Source: Symbiodinium natans
Lineage: Eukaryota > Sar > Dinophyceae > Suessiales > Symbiodiniaceae
Assembly (NCBI GenBank): GCA_905221605.1
Contig: CAJNDS010002756.1
Location: 1-62,000 of the forward strand
DNA length: 62,000 nt
Direction: 5' to 3'
Part shown: positions 21,801-28,425 of the stretch, piece by piece
Layout of the letters: each line of letters begins with the position of its first letter
Position numbering within the stretch: the first letter of the stretch is position 1
Position numbers and translations under genes: made by a program
Notes under the pieces: model-generated
Database searches by the model: none
Seen by the model: the letters and a program-made list of their open reading frames with translations, nothing else
What the model was told of the DNA's origin: nothing

Positions 21801-24800
21801 GGTCCCAAGTCCGGGGCTAGACACACCTATGTGTTTCTTCTCGTGATTTTCTCGACCTTGGTGGTGTCTAGTGGTGTGAGGGTTGGTGGTCAGGGTACCT
21901 CCCCGCCACCCGGAGGGGCTGGTGCTCCAGGTCTCTCTGTTAACAAGGCTGTCCCGAAGCCTAGAGGTAGGAATGTTCCTGACTTGCTGGCTTCTCCCCC
22001 TACCTTCAAAACTGCAAAACGAGCCTTCCAGAGGGCTCTGCGTCGAGCGCAACTTCATGGTACCACCATGTATCGCGGCCGTTGTCGTACTTTACAGGAA
22101 CTGGGTGGCCGTCCGGGAGCTGTGTTCACCTCCAAGGGTCTGCCAGGTTCTTCAACTGCTGCTCCCTCCCGCTCCCCCTATGCGAAGCATGGCCCCCGAC
22201 TTACCGTGCTTACGCTCAATGTGGGCGGTCTCTCGCAGGACGCGTGGGACGAAGTGCAGATCTGGATACATGACCAATGCACTCAGGACATCATCCTCCT
22301 GCAAGAAACACATTGGTCACACAGCAATATGTTCTTTCTCCCTCGCTACATTGTGATCCATTCGGGTACTGCTGGCCATCGTCATCAGGGGTGTGCGATC
22401 TTACTATCTAAGCAACGATTCACACCCTCCGGAGTGCGGTGGGCGCCCATAGTTCCGGGCCACCTCCTTCACGCGCGGGCCTCTCTGGGAACAAAGCCGG
22501 TGGACGTAGTATGTTTGTATCAGCACTGCTGGAGTCACAACGGGGATACTGCCTCGCTTCTGCAACGAAGGGAGCGTCTCTGGGTACAGCTGGACAAACT
22601 TCTCGGAGGAGTTCCGCGGCGAAACGTGTTGGTGTTGGGCGGGGATTTCAATGTCGGCGGCCGTATGGATGGTCAAGTGTTCGGCCCAGGCACTAAATCT
22701 GCCAGAGCGCCCCCTCCCGACCAGCCACTCTTTCAGAGTCTGTTGCAGACTCACTCCCTGCAAGCAATCAACACTTGGAAGAGTGGCTTACGTGCCTTTA
22801 CCTTTCAGAATGGAGAAACGTTCACTCAAATTGACTTTCTGATTGGCCGTGCGCGTCAGGTTGATGATATGGCTCGTGGCGCTGAGTCGGACCACAACTG
22901 TCCTGTCTTGAAGTGGCGGTACGGCCCTCTGCACCACCCGGTCTATGGGTCGTTTCCTGCCTGCTGGTATGCCACTGCGCCGGCCACTCCCAGTGTGCCG
23001 AAACAGGCAAAGCTTAGCCTTGCCCAAACTCCTGAAGCCATTCGAGCCTTCCGCGAAAAACTGGCGCTTGCGTTGCCGAACGCTGAAACGCCGCAGGAGC
23101 TTAACGACTGTCTTCAAGAAGCGGCGACGCCTCTGATGGTCGAAGAGCCTCGCCCTCCTCTCTCGCATCTTCCACAGGTGCGCGGCTTAGTGGGAGCAAT
23201 GTGGGAGGCACGGCGTCGTGCTCTCGAGGTTTCTTGGTCGACTGGTCTTTCAGTGCTTCCTCTGAGCCTGTCAAATATTTGGGACGTGGTGGTGCGACTA
23301 CACTTCACAGCCCGCGTCAGAATACAGCTGCGCAGTGTCTGGCAGGGCTGGTGCTCGGCTGCGAGATATCTTGCCCTGCACAGGGCGCTGCGAAAGACCA
23401 GTCGTAAGGCGAGGCGGCAAGTGATGGACGACCGCATCTCCGCTGCGGCTCAGGCAGAACAACAAGGGGACCGCTCCGCTCTTTTTGCGGTCGTTCGAAC
23501 GTTCATGCCCAAACAACCGCGGATGCGGACCCAGCTTCGGGGTCCGGAAGGCGAGTTGCTCTCCTCTGCAGCTGAAGCAGATGCATATGAGGCATACTGT
23601 CGTACGGTGTATGCTCCTGCTCTCTCTGCGCGGGAAGAGCTCCCACCGCTGGCACCGCCAGCTGAAAACACTGCGCCGCCCGTGTCCCTAACCCTGGAAC
23701 ACGTCCTCCAGGCTCTCCGGTCTTTCTCCGCGCGAAAAGCAGTTCCCCGTCATCTGGCTCCCATCCTGCTCTGGAAACTCGGTGCTGATCTTGTTGGCCC
23801 TCACCTCCATCGGCTCTACTTGCAGGCCAGGCCTCCAGCGGCTGTTTTCCCCCCGCTTTGGGCCGACTCCTGGCTGACTTGGTTGCCTAAGCAGGGGAAG
23901 ACGGGTACCACCCCAGCGGAGCAACGCCCCATATCCCTGACGGATTGCGGGGGGAAGGCGGTCACCAAGGCGTTCACCTCCCAACTCCAGCCCACTCTTC
24001 GGGAGGCGTTGGCTCCGTGGCCGCAATTTGCTTATCTCGGTGGTCGATGCATTGAGCACGCCGTCGCCAGAGTAACGGCCCACTGTGTGGCAGTTCGGGA
24101 TCGTCTTGCTTCCGGAAGAGTGACCCTGAAACAGCGCAGGGCCGGCAGTGGCCCACAGGGCCAATGTTATGGGGGAGTTATGGTTAGTGTTGACTGCTCC
24201 AAGGCCTTCGACACGGTCGATAGACAGGTCCTTAAATCGGAGCTGTGCAGCGCAGGAGTCCACCCTGAGGACGTTGACTTCATAATGCGCATGCACACGG
24301 CCATCTCCTATCACCCTGTGCCCAAGGATCCCCGCCGCGCGGTTCACAGCAAACGGGGTGTTAGGCAAGGCTGCGCTTTAGCTCCATCTTTATGGTCGCT
24401 CATCACCGTTGCCTTACTGCGTGCCCTCGCGGAGAAATGCGGCACCCAATGGGTCACCGACCTTGTCACTATGTATGCGGACGATCTCCTGGAAACCTGG
24501 GAGGTGTACACCAGAAAGGACCTGGATCTGCTCATGCAGGCTGTCAGTCAGAGCTTTCAGCTGCTGGAAGCGCTCGGACTGCAAGTCCAGCCACAGAAGA
24601 CCAAAGTGGTCCTCGCGCTTAGGGGAAGGCAAGCGCGCCTTTGGATACGTCGACACACCTTGGACACCCCCGATGGCAGAGTCCTTCTTATCCCGGCCCC
24701 CAACGGGAAGCCGCACCATCTGCCAATTGTGTCCTCCATCAAGTACCTGGGGGTAGTTCTCAGTTATGGCGACTTTGAGGGCGCCACGCTGACACATCGC

Positions 24801-26879
24801 CTGTCCTGCGCAGAAGCAAATCGCTCTCGTATTCTCCGTATCCTTCACTCCCGATCGGTTAGCTTGCGGCGTAGAGTTCAGCTGTGGCGGGCGTGCGTCT
24901 TCTCCTCAGCCGTGTATGGCCTGCACGTTGTTGGCCTTCGGCCCAAGCATCTCCGCAGGCTGACCGTTGCTCTGGTCAGACACCTTCGGGCAATCGCTGG
25001 CAGTTTCGCGCACATCCACCACGAAGCTAGTAGAGCTCTCCTTGACAGACTCGGCGTGGCGGACCCCCTGGAGGCGATCCGGCAGAGGAACCAAACTCTA
25101 GTCGAATCTAGCTGGAGTACCAAAGACCCGCAGGTCTCTCATCCCAGGGTTCTAGGTCGACTCCGAGTGGTAAATGAAGCCCTGACCCGACTCTCAAGTT
25201 CGCTTCGGGCCCAAACTGAGGCTGTTCAAGGCGAGCTCGTCGATCAGGTGCTGCCCTCTCCGCCACAATCTCGAGAGGGAGCTCCGTGGGGTCAGCTGGT
25301 ACACAGCTCGGGCGGGCTTAAGGAAGCTCTCTTCCACTGCTGGCATTGCGACCTGTGCTTCGCAGAATTGGCTGCCTTGAAGCGTCATCTGCAAGATGCC
25401 CATGATGCTCACACCCTGCCGGTATCCTCGGAAACGGGTTTTCGGGAACATAGTGTGGGAGGGATGCCGGTCTGTGCACATTGTCAAGCGGATCTGGTGT
25501 CATGGAATAATTTCAAGCGCCACCACCGCTACAGACACTGTCCAGTGCTGTGGCTGCGGACCCAACAGTCTCAAGATGTCTCCCCTCCTCAGGACGATCC
25601 TCCCCCCGTCCCTCCTGTCCCGATGGAGTCATCCACTCTTTCTGCTCCTCAGGCTTGGATTCCTCTCGCAGACTGGCCACAGCTCCGCGACGCCCCCATG
25701 AGTCAATGGCTTGAGATCTTCCGAATTCCCTCGGCAGCTCAGATCTTACGTGAGGGCTGTGCCCAATGTGGGCAATGGCTGGTCAGTGTAAAAAGCATCA
25801 AACTTCACTATAAGCATGTGCACCCAGACATTTACGCCGCATGGGCCAAACCGGCTGCTGCTGATTGTAGGAGATTTGGACGGGTGCTCTCGCCGTGCCC
25901 GCACTGTCACCAGTCGATCACACGCACTGATATTCACTGTAGCACTTGTCCGGCTCTGTGGCAGGCGAGACTAGTTAGCTATGTCCGAGGAAGAACTCAT
26001 CGACCAGGAAATGGCGGAGGTGTTCGGCAAGCGGCCCCATGCAGGGAAGCCGGGGCAGGAACGTCCCCCCAAATCTCGGATGCCGTGGGGAACGGGCCGC
26101 CAATCCAGGGGGAAGGGCACAGGAAAGGGCAACTCAAGCAGCGGAGGCTCTCTTTCGCGCCCCAGAGAGGAGAACGCAGTCCGCGACAGGGAGGAGATGA
26201 CGCTCCGGATGGGGCAACTGCTGCTGCGACACACGGACTACCTAGCCCGCCTGCGCTCGGACCACACGGTCATCATCACATACCGCAACGACGACACCCC
26301 GGAATGCCTCCTGCCCGCCCTCCTAGAGAAGGCCGAGACCTGGCGCCGGCTGAAGCTCGAGAAGTCGCCCAACCTCACTCGGACACTTCGGCAAACGCTC
26401 CTTCTCTACACGCTTCAGGAACTCCGGGAGAGAGCTATGATGCTGGAGACCTCTGCAGCACAGGCGCAGGCAGATCGCACCCGCTTCACGGAACTGCGCT
26501 GGATGACGGCAGAGGGTCATTGGAACCACTTGGTCTACGACCCGAGCGAGGAGATCATGGTGTGGTGGACCCCCAAAAGCGGCCTCGACCGAGAGCCGAG
26601 GTCCTCAAGGAGCTGGAGCGTCTCATCATCATCTTCAAGACGCCGGAACTGATCCTCAAGTACGACTCCTTTCGCCCTCTCAAGGGCAAGTTGGAGGGTC
26701 CGCTCATGACGTTCCAGCTGGAGCTGTCTCTGCAGAGCCCGGTGGCGCACGAAGCCATGCAGATTTTGAGGGGGTGGTTTGGACTGTCCCACATGCTGCT
26801 CATGGGCGCCCGCATCAAGCCGGAGCGAGCAATCCGGCCACATTTGGCACAGGCTCTACAGCAAGCTCTGTTCGGATGA
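18861..26879 (+). CDS. Retroelement main frame: KptA, unknown, endonuclease, RT, zinc fingers
   Basis: A single frame without a stop runs 2,672 codons from the ATG at 18861 to TGA 26877-26879. Earlier in-frame ATGs exist, but reading back enters (CT)n sequence. Approximate residues: basic module 1-45 (DGTRRR 17-22), proline/acidic linker to 160, KptA 164-353, irregular spacer 354-466, second basic module 467-505 (DGTRRR 488-493), Pro/Ala/Gln-rich 506-690, unknown domain 696-912, irregular spacer 913-1010, APE endonuclease 1114-1350, RT 1661-1970, zinc fingers 2162-2365. From about 2374 to 2577 this frame is a shadow of the ORF in frame 1, and it becomes convincing again for the last 95 residues. 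Either one polyprotein or several cistrons that happen to share a frame. The irregular spacers and repeated start module favour cistrons. Confidence 0.85.
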   Translation: MPPWHRRKGHRARVRPDGTRRRTQGELEARAERQAQRAAVTPPPPLAHASRRRPPSPPPPSRKCARADPEAVEVVEVVDVEDVEEEPTSAPAVVPRSSEGSRSPPTAKWWPRSRAAAPDRVPGPSSRDSRSRPSSSSSGMAPLATRCPREAPRTPVYGERRRRISGILSCILRHDAVRLRVPILGDGTCDLRTLVQARDLRQLGVTEGEVLYVVDTDRKGRFEEIQYPSKPRIRAVQGHNRQVQARLDDTRMYETLTARSVVGLTAFHGTRRDRLAEIMNSGLQAGGPRGDRAHIHMATSMDGVRADSEVVLVMNPEILLAAGLTLFRSRNGYLLTPDAIAPEHIQRVIRCKSIQQGTHAQTRACSDNSSCLSVQLYSFAAQAASCSRRPSGYRHRSWARHGANGRLYLSRVWKFRYVPAPFRRRWHRLTRARVRRALLSVQGLQVRLLGSCGAAVSCLHARRLAQMDQDRGNYWRPHGGPRNRYREDGTRRRSAGELAKRATRAAEKAAQTAPTQGTAAAEPAAAAAASSTVPPATQQRVEASSGKQAPVVSAMSANAPAFYPKMTQAAPFLGAGVQTSQQVPPMAPSPVQQSGHGAKAAITCCPTHTADQGASNAQASVSSTPTPLPGPPQQPLTKDVSGGATEQQHSTASPQRVDGWAQATPSRVDSSTQTVPPPPPPPPKRHRSVPAPVLIPAVAFTATESECVRIWGIFDSVREISHRLKAAGHAERYRAFLAKGHYRKYHSAFHNSPATSGVPRVGNWCVGAAATCLLPEVHVFFPGDQPEAVGDATEAWFGRECGATLPHEPLQLPPPADVGLEASRYEWKQDFCALLNLTHSLHEGIPTGLYRKLHWWDSLANRELAFAQFFPRPSGLTAPQGDRGAAAEPLRPGRRHFLTPDSDTSASVAFYEMCCRQLLRLKLRVTLVSSSSLCQVRGLFSRNQAWWLWPWLLALMFKHFLKVNFSCVSYAMCQRTSSRPGPKSGARHTYVFLLVIFSTLVVSSGVRVGGQGTSPPPGGAGAPGLSVNKAVPKPRGRNVPDLLASPPTFKTAKRAFQRALRRAQLHGTTMYRGRCRTLQELGGRPGAVFTSKGLPGSSTAAPSRSPYAKHGPRLTVLTLNVGGLSQDAWDEVQIWIHDQCTQDIILLQETHWSHSNMFFLPRYIVIHSGTAGHRHQGCAILLSKQRFTPSGVRWAPIVPGHLLHARASLGTKPVDVVCLYQHCWSHNGDTASLLQRRERLWVQLDKLLGGVPRRNVLVLGGDFNVGGRMDGQVFGPGTKSARAPPPDQPLFQSLLQTHSLQAINTWKSGLRAFTFQNGETFTQIDFLIGRARQVDDMARGAESDHNCPVLKWRYGPLHHPVYGSFPACWYATAPATPSVPKQAKLSLAQTPEAIRAFREKLALALPNAETPQELNDCLQEAATPLMVEEPRPPLSHLPQVRGLVGAMWEARRRALEVSWSTGLSVLPLSLSNIWDVVVRLHFTARVRIQLRSVWQGWCSAARYLALHRALRKTSRKARRQVMDDRISAAAQAEQQGDRSALFAVVRTFMPKQPRMRTQLRGPEGELLSSAAEADAYEAYCRTVYAPALSAREELPPLAPPAENTAPPVSLTLEHVLQALRSFSARKAVPRHLAPILLWKLGADLVGPHLHRLYLQARPPAAVFPPLWADSWLTWLPKQGKTGTTPAEQRPISLTDCGGKAVTKAFTSQLQPTLREALAPWPQFAYLGGRCIEHAVARVTAHCVAVRDRLASGRVTLKQRRAGSGPQGQCYGGVMVSVDCSKAFDTVDRQVLKSELCSAGVHPEDVDFIMRMHTAISYHPVPKDPRRAVHSKRGVRQGCALAPSLWSLITVALLRALAEKCGTQWVTDLVTMYADDLLETWEVYTRKDLDLLMQAVSQSFQLLEALGLQVQPQKTKVVLALRGRQARLWIRRHTLDTPDGRVLLIPAPNGKPHHLPIVSSIKYLGVVLSYGDFEGATLTHRLSCAEANRSRILRILHSRSVSLRRRVQLWRACVFSSAVYGLHVVGLRPKHLRRLTVALVRHLRAIAGSFAHIHHEASRALLDRLGVADPLEAIRQRNQTLVESSWSTKDPQVSHPRVLGRLRVVNEALTRLSSSLRAQTEAVQGELVDQVLPSPPQSREGAPWGQLVHSSGGLKEALFHCWHCDLCFAELAALKRHLQDAHDAHTLPVSSETGFREHSVGGMPVCAHCQADLVSWNNFKRHHRYRHCPVLWLRTQQSQDVSPPQDDPPPVPPVPMESSTLSAPQAWIPLADWPQLRDAPMSQWLEIFRIPSAAQILREGCAQCGQWLVSVKSIKLHYKHVHPDIYAAWAKPAAADCRRFGRVLSPCPHCHQSITRTDIHCSTCPALWQARLVSYVRGRTHRPGNGGGVRQAAPCREAGAGTSPQISDAVGNGPPIQGEGHRKGQLKQRRLSFAPQRGERSPRQGGDDAPDGATAAATHGLPSPPALGPHGHHHIPQRRHPGMPPARPPREGRDLAPAEAREVAQPHSDTSANAPSLHASGTPGESYDAGDLCSTGAGRSHPLHGTALDDGRGSLEPLGLRPERGDHGVVDPQKRPRPRAEVLKELERLIIIFKTPELILKYDSFRPLKGKLEGPLMTFQLELSLQSPVAHEAMQILRGWFGLSHMLLMGARIKPERAIRPHLAQALQQALFG
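19338..19922 (+). CDS. Tpt1/KptA-type RNA 2'-phosphotransferase domain
   Basis: The family moves an RNA 2'-phosphate to NAD+, releasing ADP-ribose 1'',2''-cyclic phosphate and nicotinamide. In eukaryotes it finishes tRNA splicing after Trl1-type ligation. Visible here (numbering from the ATG at 18861): ILRHD with Arg173-His174; RIRAVQGHN with Arg234; the HGT turn in FHGTRRDRLAEIMNSGL; DRAHIHMATS with Arg292; and a C-terminal FRSRNGYLLTPDAI like the family's ENGVWLT. So the Arg-His-Arg-Arg catalytic set is complete and the length (about 190 residues) is normal. It sits upstream of the endonuclease/RT in the same frame. Whether it acts on element RNA, host tRNA or nucleic-acid 5' ends is unknown. 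Confidence 0.9.
20259..21604 (+). CDS. Second module: basic N-terminus plus unknown domain
   Basis: The module begins at an in-frame ATG (20259) with MDQDRGNYWRPHG and DGTRRRSAGELAKRATRAAEKAA, closely matching the start of the KptA module (DGTRRRTQGELEARAERQAQRAA). A long Pro/Ala/Gln/Ser-rich linker (20400-20930, ending in a proline run) leads to a globular-looking stretch at about 20946-21600: CVRIWGIFDSVREISHRLKA, GHYRKYHSAF, ASRYEWKQDFCALLNLTHSL. I do not recognise this domain. It could be a nucleic-acid-binding ORF1-like protein by position; that is inference. Confidence 0.6.
22200..22905 (+). CDS. APE-type endonuclease domain of the retroelement
   Basis: It nicks target DNA to prime reverse transcription. 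The motif order is that of LINE apurinic-like endonucleases: LTLNVGGL (Asn at 22218), LLQETHW (Glu at 22305), VVCLYQHCW, LGGDFNVGG (Asp 22644, Asn 22650), TQIDFLIGR, and AESDHNCPVL (His 22893). All expected catalytic positions are present. It is preceded by a basic stretch (KTAKRAFQRALRRAQLHG), a likely nucleic-acid contact, and followed by a ~300-residue linker to the RT. Confidence 0.95.
23850..24790 (+). CDS. Reverse transcriptase domain of the retroelement
   Basis: RT motifs appear in order: WLTWLPKQGK and AEQRPISLTDCGGKAVTKAF (motifs 1-2); VMVSVDCSKAFDTVD (motif A, Asp at 24192); SKRGVRQGCALAPSLWSLI (motif B); LVTMYADDLLETWE (motif C, catalytic Asp pair at 24480-24485); LGLQVQPQKTKVVL (motif D); SIKYLGVVLSYGD (motif E). 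This is a complete, uninterrupted non-LTR type RT. A thumb-like helical segment (SRILRILHSRSVSLRRRVQ) follows. There is no sign of a separate RNase H domain. Confidence 0.96.
25330..25960 (+). CDS. C-terminal zinc-finger array of the RT module
   Basis: Three classical C-x2-C-x12-H-x4-H fingers are visible: CWHC...HLQDAH (25335-25400), CAHC...HRYRH (25470-25540) and CAQC...HYKHVH (25758-25830). A C-x2-C-x9-H-C-x2-C ribbon follows (CPHCHQSITRTDIHCSTC, near 25897-25950). Zinc fingers near the RT are known in several LINE groups and usually contact target DNA or RNA. Here the likely role is target recognition, which would suit a sequence-specific insertion. Spacing between fingers 2 and 3 is long (about 70 residues). 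Confidence 0.85.
25981..26652 (+). CDS. ORF4, overlapping frame, unknown function, with frame change
   Basis: In frame 1 the ATG at 25981 opens an acidic/basic leader (MSEEELIDQEMAEVFGKRP), then a helical domain (DYLARLRSDHTVIITYRNDD; LRQTLLLYTLQELRERAMML; WNHLVYDPSEEIMVWWTPK). The protein-like signal then moves to frame 3 at about 26590 (AEVLKELERLIIIFKTPELI to ALQQALFG, TGA 26877), a -1 change near the C5A4 run at 26570-26578. The run is indel-prone, and no canonical slippery heptamer is in register, so a mutation or sequencing slip is the simplest cause. The intended protein would be about 295 residues. I associate this type of sequence with dinoflagellate gene models from memory only; its function is unknown. 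Confidence 0.6.
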   Translation: MSEEELIDQEMAEVFGKRPHAGKPGQERPPKSRMPWGTGRQSRGKGTGKGNSSSGGSLSRPREENAVRDREEMTLRMGQLLLRHTDYLARLRSDHTVIITYRNDDTPECLLPALLEKAETWRRLKLEKSPNLTRTLRQTLLLYTLQELRERAMMLETSAAQAQADRTRFTELRWMTAEGHWNHLVYDPSEEIMVWWTPKSGLDREPRSSRSWSVSSSSSRRRN

Positions 26880-27796
26880 ACGGCCCCGCCATGGGTGCCG
26901 GAGCCCCTTCGGGGCGCTCAGGAGCCCCTGCCTTGGAGGGTCTGCTGACACTCAAACTTCTAAATCCCTCTAGCCTGTGTTATATGAATGCGGCTGCATT
27001 TCTGCTGGCCTTCACACTTCGAGTTTCCTCGCTCGTCACAAGCAGCTCGAGTGGTTTGGGTCTTGTGGTGAATTACTTGTGTCGGGGTCATAGACGGGTT
27101 GTTGATTTACGCCAGTTTATGGCCTGGCAAGCGTTGCTAGTAGGATGGGGCCAGGTTGTAGGAGATCGTGCCTCCCAACAAGATTGTGCGGAGTTCCTGG
27201 GCCATCTACTTAGACGAGGGGGGCCCCCCGCAGCGCAAGGCGAGTGGCAAGCTCGCACCGTCCCTGAAACGGCCCAGCCGGCGCCGGTGCGGGACTCAGG
27301 TCAGGGCATTCTTTACCTTGAACTGCCTGACAGTGCCACAACCCTCCAAGACTGCATAACGCACTGGCATGCACAGCATGATCCACTGGTCTGCCCACAC
27401 GCTCTGGTGAGGGCCACGCCTCTCGTGTACCTCTGCCTGGGCAGGTATCGTGAGCGCAGCGATGGGGAGGGAAATCACCGGACGTTGAAGGCCCAACATC
27501 GCATTCAGTGTACGCCGCACGCTGAGCTTGTCATTCCTGTGTTCCAGGGGAGCTCAACCTCGGTGACAATGAGCAGATACCGCCTGCTGGCGGGTGTGTA
27601 TCATCTTGGAGACACAGTCAACAGGGGACACTACCGTAGTTTCATGGCGAGCGGGGATTTCGCCTCTGCAACGGCCCCTCACGGGAGTCCGACCTGGTGG
27701 TGTACTGAGGACAGCCAGCCGGCCGCTAGATGCAGCTCAAAGCAGTTGAGAGTTTTGGAGCAGAACTGTTATGTTCTTTGTCTTCAGCTTTGCTAG
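26876..27796 (+). CDS. Ubiquitin-specific protease (USP, C19) ORF of the retroelement
   Basis: 306 residues. USPs are papain-fold cysteine proteases that cleave ubiquitin from proteins. Cys box LLNPSSLCYMNAAAFLLAF (Cys35, codon 26978); QQDCAEFLGHLL (residues 101-112), matching the family QQDAxEF box; His box YRLLAGVYHLGDTVNRGHY (His252); then WWCTEDSQP (Asp279 as the probable third residue) and a final NCYVLCLQ like the family's YxLFY end. The size is close to a minimal USP domain, with no finger-region zinc cysteines evident. Its ATG overlaps the upstream TGA (ATGA at 26876-26879), so start choice is firm and translation may be coupled. It could instead act on a ubiquitin-like protein. Confidence 0.85.
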   Translation: MNGPAMGAGAPSGRSGAPALEGLLTLKLLNPSSLCYMNAAAFLLAFTLRVSSLVTSSSSGLGLVVNYLCRGHRRVVDLRQFMAWQALLVGWGQVVGDRASQQDCAEFLGHLLRRGGPPAAQGEWQARTVPETAQPAPVRDSGQGILYLELPDSATTLQDCITHWHAQHDPLVCPHALVRATPLVYLCLGRYRERSDGEGNHRTLKAQHRIQCTPHAELVIPVFQGSSTSVTMSRYRLLAGVYHLGDTVNRGHYRSFMASGDFASATAPHGSPTWWCTEDSQPAARCSSKQLRVLEQNCYVLCLQLC

Positions 27797-27993
27797 GGTA
27801 GGTGGAGTATGCTGCAAAGTCGTCCCTGCCTGCTGGTAGTGTCGCTACGGGGCAGGGTTTGGGACGTACTGCGGGCATTTTAGTGCGAGTACGGAGATGT
27901 CACAGTACAGCCAACTGGGCCGGACTTTTCATCGGGTCTGTCTCCCTTTCCGCGCTAGGTACTCGACAGAGTGCTGCGATTTCAAAGTCAAAA

Positions 27994-27998
<5 letters not shown>
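27797..27998 (+). other. Retroelement 3' untranslated region
   Basis: About 200 nt of GC-rich sequence lies between the USP stop (27794-27796) and the (CT)n run. It would be the region the RT recognises in its own RNA. No poly(A) tail is seen; the element ends in GTCTGTCTCTCT. Confidence 0.6.
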
Positions 27999-28081
<83 letters not shown>

Positions 28082-28082
28082 G
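27999..28082. repeat. (CT)n microsatellite at the retroelement 3' border
   Basis: A pure CT run of about 80 bp (one GTCTCT interruption near its end), the same strand and unit as the 5' border run. Confidence 0.95.
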
Positions 28083-28224
28083 TTCTCTTCGCCTTCCCCT
28101 GTCAGTTCCCTTACTTCGCCTTTGATCCGTTTCTCCTTTGTCAGTGTCTTCGCGTCTCTTTACTTTTATAGTGGTTTGCTTCTCATCTTTTTTGTTTTCC
28201 TCTGCCTCCTTTCTTCCTCCCTTA

Positions 28225-28425
28225 TCATTACTGAGTTGGAGGAGAGAGGAGGAGAGATGAGGAGAGAAGAGGAGAGAGGAGGAGAGAAGAGGAGGACAGA
28301 GGAGGAGACAGGAGGAGAGAGAGGAGGAGAGAGCTGTCCGTTCTTTTTTCTCAAGAGGTAGGAGGACAAAAAGGAGAAGAAGAAGAATCAGAAGAAGAAG
28401 AAGAAGAAGGAGGGAAAACGAAATT
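28225..28425. repeat. Purine-rich GAGGAGAGA / GAAGAA tract
   Basis: About 200 bp with very few pyrimidines on the plus strand. It is the strand-opposite of the pyrimidine arrays upstream of the retroelement. Such mirror-like purine tracts can adopt triplex DNA. Confidence 0.75.

Noticed and set aside
26560-26600. Canonical -1 slippery site in ORF4
   Set aside because: C CCA AAA is present in the C5A4 run but is not in register with the frame that would need to slip.
18861-26879. 2A-type self-cleaving peptide between modules
   Set aside because: I looked for the NPGP end motif in the main frame and did not find it.
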